This document shows positions 59,487-64,000 of a DNA stretch of 64,000 nucleotides, piece by piece. Below the pieces are notes generated by a model. The model searched no databases and was not told where the DNA came from. It worked only from the letters and a program-made list of their open reading frames with translations. The stretch lies in assembly GCA_950295325.1 (NCBI GenBank), contig OX485804.1, positions 26,534,001 through 26,598,000 on the forward strand, in the 5' to 3' direction. The stretch comes from Polytrichum commune. Taxonomy: Eukaryota; Streptophyta; Polytrichopsida; Polytrichales; Polytrichaceae. The first letter of the stretch is position 1; every line of letters starts with the position of its first letter. Both the position numbers and the translations under genes were made by a program.

Positions 59487-60343
59487 TACAATAGTCTCCG
59501 TTTAAGTACGCACCTGTTTAAACTGTTAAATGCGGGTTTAAAAAATTGCGCAATTTTTTTTGAAGAAAATTAGGGTTCATACTTTATTGTTTGAACATCT
59601 CATGCAAAGTCATTTGCCGTGAATGCATGATTTTTTTACGCTTGACATTCAATGTCAGTTTGTTAGCATTTTGTTGAAACATCTCAAACGATTGTTGCAA
59701 TTCATCATACATCTGTCCAGCTTCCATTTGAACACCGGAGCAAAGCAATTGGTTGTTGATGTCGAGGACAATGTTGTGTAGAACTTCAAAGCCTTTGAAG
59801 TCGGTGGTACTTTCAAATTCAACAAATTTCTCGATAGGCTGGATTTCAGTCAAACGGGTTGCCTCAGGTTTCATTCATTGCGATTCATTGCGTTTCGTTG
59901 AAACATCTCAAACAATTAGCGCTATTAATTATACATTTGTCCAGCTTCTGTTTGAACATCGGAGCAAAGCAATCGGTCGTCGACGTCGAGGACAGTGTTG
60001 TGTAGAGCTTCAAAGCCTTTGAAGTCGGTAGCACTTTCACATTCAATAAATGTCTTGATAAGTTGGATTCATTGCAGTATGTTCTTCCGATTGTCTCAAA
60101 TTTTCCAGAGGGCACCTTCACTGACTTCATACTCCCGCCCTAGTGCTTGCTTGCTCAACTTTGCAACGATTTCACATCATTGGGCTTCGGTCAAGCGGGT
60201 TTCCTGAAGTTTCATCCGTTTCCCATTGCGAATCATCAAATCATAAGGTCAAGAAAACAATATGAGTAAAGTACGCACATACCAACTAAATGCGCACCAA
60301 CGGCTCCAGTTCAAAGTGCATACTTAAGCGGGAGATTATTGTA
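59487..60343 (-). mobile_element. Pogo/Tigger-like DNA transposon remnant with TA target duplication
   Basis: The ends, read inward, are TACAATAGTCTCCGTTTAAG (from 59487) and the inverse of the right end, TACAATAATCTCCCGCTTAA (from 60343), so terminal repeats of about 25-30 bp with TA duplications. Near the right end the minus strand encodes text like a CENP-B/pogo helix-turn-helix start (LTEAQ, stop, CEIVAKLSK, then ALGREYEVSEGALWKI) broken by stops. Downstream in the sense direction a ~215 bp segment is tandemly duplicated (about 59,728 and 59,943; shared 'caaagcctttgaagtcggt'). At ~855 bp it is an internally deleted, inactive copy. Confidence 0.65.
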
Positions 60344-60574
60344 CCTCTTCCGACAATTCCGGAAGAATTTTCACATGTTGCAAGGGTAACATTGATGAGA
60401 ATGACGTACTTGCAAGGGACCGACCTTGAATGCACGCCCTTTTAAAATGGCCATGAGTCATGTACATTATGAAGCCTCCTAGATCTTAGCTCATTTAATA
60501 AGCCTGACATATCAATGTGTCACCAGTGTTCAGATGCAATGAACGAGCAGATCCGGCCGCTAAGTTGCAGATGA

Positions 60575-60670
60575 GCCGATCGAGTTTGAGAAAAATAACC
60601 GGTTGAGCGTTCAAGGCTTCAGGAAACTTACTGACCATTCTAGAGGAATCTAGGGAATATGTTTCAATTC
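60575..60670 (-). repeat. Three-copy dispersed repeat, copy 3 (inverted)
   Basis: The reverse complement reads 'tagattcctctagaatggtc' and 'gctcaaccggttatttttct', then 'caaactcg', matching 20760-20880 and 57335-57440. Confidence 0.5.
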
Positions 60671-60706
60671 AATTAGAAACATAAGAATAAACATAAGTCA
60701 CTTTAA

Positions 60707-61173
60707 ACTCCGTACTAACACACCTGTGGCAACAAAGTGCACGTGATATTACGGAGTTTTGTAGTGTTAACATGGATGCGTGATGCTATAGAGTTACTCT
60801 ACCATGTGACATTATGGAACAACACATGAGATGTGAGTACAATTCAAATTCATTCTCCTGTCACCTAGTACGCTAGTGTGGTCCACTCCACTTGGCCTTC
60901 CCGGGCGATGTGGCAGATGCATGCACTGACATTCAACAAGTGGCATCAAAAGAAGAAGAAGAAGAAGACACTCCACATGTTGACACATGGTGCAATGCGA
61001 GGGTGTGGGTTGACATCTTGGGTAATTTGCATTAATGACAAATTTTGTGATATAAGGGAGAGAATTGTGATAATAAGCAGTGAGATTTGAACTACAAACA
61101 TCCGTTCTCTAGGGTTTTGGGTTATTAGAGAGCATGTGACATTATGGGGGTTGAAATTACGAAGTTCAGGGTG
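60707..61173 (+). repeat. Dispersed repeat pair, copy 2
   Basis: Partner of 23510-23970, moderately diverged, with an expanded GAA run ('aagaagaagaagaagaag') where the other copy has mixed purines. No coding frame is conserved. Confidence 0.8.
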
Positions 61174-61330
61174 TACTTATATTGATGTGAATTTGAGCCC
61201 GTTGGCCCTACCTTGTTCAAGAATACCCTTGATATAAGGAAGGGTTTACTACCTTGCCTTGTGGTAGGTGGGCTTTAGTTTGGTAACAAAATTTCGGCTA
61301 TAGTTTGATAAGTCGAGTTATCTTTGAAGA

Positions 61331-61345
61331 GGGGGGGGGGGGGGG
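61331..61345. repeat. Run of 15 G
   Basis: A homopolymer run that encodes the proline run near the LINE protein's C-terminus on the minus strand. Similar C runs occur in several other places in the window. Confidence 0.97.
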
Positions 61346-62006
61346 TAGGACAAGTGTTTGTTTGCTGTCTAGTTTCTGTTTGTTTAGTACTAAGTACATG
61401 AGGTATTTTCTCGCTATTTGATGGATGGATTTGATGGATTTTTTAATTGAAGTTTTGGAAATGTGAAGACTTTCTAGTGCGTCAATGGTGTTCTTGTGAA
61501 CGGTGTCTCTTACTCCTACAATTATTACTACAAGGGGATTTATTTTCCATAGTTGTGTCCGGATTGTATCTGTCATTAAGTTGTATTTGTCTTGTTTGCT
61601 TTTGATGACTTGGTCGGTATATCTGTCATGTGTGAACTTGAATTCTTGAGTTGTATGGTGAGGTCCAATGCTAGGATTAATGGCTTGATTTGGGTGATGG
61701 TTGCGTCTTGTATGTATAAGATGTTGGGATGTAATTGTGCTAGGCACGTGCATTTTGTGTTGTGGCACATGCAGTTGAGGATCCATGGTGGTAAGGTGTT
61801 GTCTTGTGGTGCATGATTTTTGTGCTTGCATTGATGTGTGTATTGTCTTGTGTTTGTGCATGATTTGAGTAGATTAGCCAATTGGTGGTTGGCAGCATTG
61901 TGTCATCCAATCTAGAGTCCTTCGAGAATTTGTTTTTACACATGGATAGTAAATGTGGCCATGTGTCTATGTCATTTCTTTGACATAATGTGCAGTTGGG
62001 GCTAGA

Positions 62007-62010
<4 letters not shown>

Positions 62011-62041
<31 letters not shown>
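62011..62041. repeat. (GT)n microsatellite
   Basis: 15 GT units on the plus strand, His-Thr codons on the LINE sense strand. Confidence 0.97.
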
Positions 62042-62042
<1 letters not shown>

Positions 62043-62731
62043 CCTCCCAATGGTTTCCCATGTATTGAGCAATTCTAAATTTTAGTGTTTATGTAATTTG
62101 AGCATCGGAGGTATATGAGGTTTCCAAAATTGGTGTGATAGTTTTTGGTCAAGTTGTTTGTTGTTTAGCCATTTCTCTGCATATTGGAGTTTTGGGTTGC
62201 TTTAATTGTGAGTCTAGTGTGTTTTGAGTGGATAAAAGATTGTAGGTTCTGATTATGCATGTGAGATTCATTGATGATGGGGGTTTAACCGGCCTAAAAG
62301 GTATTGTATGTGGGTGACATGTATGTGTGGTGTGGGGGTGATGGGGCCTTTGAGGGCGCCATTGTGTGCGAGAGTATATGTTGTTTTGTTACCTATTATA
62401 CCAGTGTGTGCTTGGACTTTTTGTATGGTGATTTTGTGAGGAAACCATGTGATGTAGTGTATTATGGAAGCAATGAGAAGTTTGTTTGGGTGGTTGTGTT
62501 GGGTTGATGGACAACAAATGTGATTGTTTTGAGAGGCTATTCAAGTTGTTAATGACTATGTGGATGTTATGTGGGGTCTTCTAGTTGTTGGCATAGAGTT
62601 CAACATACAATATGTTTTGGTAACTAGGAGTTTTTTTTTTGCAATAATTTTTATGTTGTTGATTAGGTTGTATACATCAAGAGCATCCTACGTCTCCATT
62701 GCCTTCTCGTCTAGTGGTATAAAATATCCAC

Positions 62732-62734
<3 letters not shown>

Positions 62735-62772
<38 letters not shown>
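62735..62772. repeat. (TA)n microsatellite
   Basis: About 19 TA units, inside the LINE fragment. Confidence 0.97.
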
Positions 62773-62777
<5 letters not shown>

Positions 62778-64000
62778 TATGTTGGGGATTGTATTTGAGG
62801 AGGTTATTGTGTGTTGGTGTGGTGAGTGGGAATGTTATAAGTGGCGAGTGTGACCATTTTTTTGGAGATGTTGACTTTGTACGGTGTTATGGTAGTGGTG
62901 GGATTGTGCATTGGTGTTGTTAGGTTACGGCCCTCTTGTATGGTGTGTTGTAATTGTGATGTGAATGTGTAATGGGTGGGTAGGGTGTGTTCGTTGTGTA
63001 CGCATGCGATTGTGGTGAGGGTTGTTTCAGGTTGGCTATAATACGTGGGCCATTATGGAGCAAGTGGGTAGAGGAGGGTGTTTGGGGGGATTATGGCCAT
63101 GATGTGTATATGGTGAGATTGTGGGGGTTTTCCTTTGATGTTATCCTGGCCCAATGTATAGTATTTGTTGTGGTTTGGTAGTATGTGGAGTGTGCTTATC
63201 CCGCTCCATTCCATTTTGAGGTCATTGCTATTCCTTGTGAGCCAAATATTTTGTCATGTTTGTGGGGTGTGTTGTACCTAGCAAGTAGGGTTGAGCATGT
63301 GATGGGGGAGGAGAAGCATGAGTGAATGAGTTGGAAGGGTGTGATAAGGAGTTTGGTTAATGTGGGGGTGTAGACATTAGTGTTGGTTTATGGGGAAGAT
63401 GTGTTTGGCTTTTCTTTTTTGGTAGGATGGTGTTGTATCGATGGAGGAGTTAGTTTGGTTTCAAAGTTTTTTTAGGGTGGGTGTAACACGGTGAGGGTTG
63501 AGTTGCTTGTGTTTTCCTTATACCTATTCCAAAGTCATTGTAGTCTTTCCGTAGTTATAGTGTTGGTGTAATTTCTAGCATGGCCGAAGATTAAGGCATT
63601 TTGGAGGTGTATTTGTATGGTGGGTTGTGTGGCTAAGATATCTTTGTCAGGGTTGCATTCTTGGATGATAAGGGTGAGTTGGGGCACTTTGATGGGTGGA
63701 CATATAAATCTTGTGTTGGTGGTTTGTGTGATGTTGAAGTTGTTTGGGTATTTGTTTAGTTGGTGGTGTTAACTTTATTGCGGAGATATTTGTGTGCTAA
63801 TGAGAGGTTGTGTTCATAAGTTAGGTTGTCTTTGTTAAGGGTGTGTTGTTTGACGACTCATTTGACCGTGTTTCCAATTGGGGTGGGCCACAATGCATCA
63901 TAATTGTTGGTGCACAATATGTGCTCCCTATTTATGTATTCTTATCATGGTTCGTCCTTCCATAATTGCCTATATGATTATTTTGTTTGTTGTAGGTGTG

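Larger units (their letters stand above)
61298..64000 (-). mobile_element. AC-rich LINE fragment, copy 2 (runs off the window end)
   Basis: The minus strand is AC-rich and reads as the C-terminal part of a LINE ORF2: frame 61861-61298 ends the protein (INPLVVIIVGVRDTVH; ARKYLMYLVLNKQKLDSKQ), and frame 62072-61740 has the zinc motif CTLCQRNDIDTWPHLLSMC. An RNase H trace (DALDVYNLINN) lies near 62,645-62,690. The copy is broken by stops and carries microsatellites inside. The 5' part lies beyond 64,000. Confidence 0.6.

Noticed and set aside
62560-62853. 97-codon plus-strand ORF
   Set aside because: It runs through the (TA)n microsatellite and is antisense to the LINE fragment.

Overview
This window is nuclear DNA of a land plant. 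The evidence is spliced GT-AG genes with plant-type products, a chromodomain Ty3/gypsy retrotransposon primed by initiator tRNA-Met, plant-style MITEs and a tRNA-derived SINE. The species cannot be read from the sequence. The short introns, RNase-H-bearing AC-rich LINEs and a methyltransferase-bearing gypsy element make me favour a non-flowering lineage (bryophyte, lycophyte or fern), but this is inference. Only two host genes are well supported. Most of the remaining sequence is transposable elements and their wreckage.

Layout. 1-6.1 kb: a five-copy ~210 bp tandem repeat, some unrecognised coding-like stretches and a degenerate pseudogene. 6,087-12,191: a complete chromovirus on the minus strand with two 803 bp LTRs that look identical by eye, a 5 bp target duplication and an uninterrupted 1485-codon gag-pol; its U3 carries eleven hairpin modules. 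12.2-16.4 kb: no gene seen. 16,417-17,014: a two-exon PMP3/RCI2 proteolipid gene (minus), with a TATA box and ABRE-like G-boxes upstream. 17.3-28.3 kb: dispersed repeats and small inverted-repeat elements. 28.8-37.6 kb: a decayed Ty3/gypsy element (minus) in which a cytosine-5 DNA methyltransferase domain lies between protease and reverse transcriptase and a PHD finger ends the polyprotein; a MITE lies in the stretch between its gag and protease remnants. 37.9-41.9 kb: a GC-rich island and a 28 bp minisatellite of about 25 units. 42.0-44.2 kb and 61.3-64.0 kb: two decayed AC-rich LINE fragments. 44,970-45,335: a tRNA-derived SINE bounded by a perfect 13 bp target duplication.

48.85-54.87 kb: a plus-strand RsmB/NSUN-type rRNA cytosine-5 methyltransferase gene (NusB domain followed by a Rossmann methyltransferase) with 16 traced exons and an uncertain first exon; the intron before the traced part contains a ~310 bp tandem repeat. 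54.9-61.2 kb: MITEs, a pogo/Tigger-like element and further dispersed repeats.

The most unusual object is the methyltransferase-plus-PHD retrotransposon: one polyprotein appears to have encoded both a chromatin writer and a chromatin reader. The hairpin array in the chromovirus U3, the SINE and the TTAA-flanked MITE are the next most notable items.
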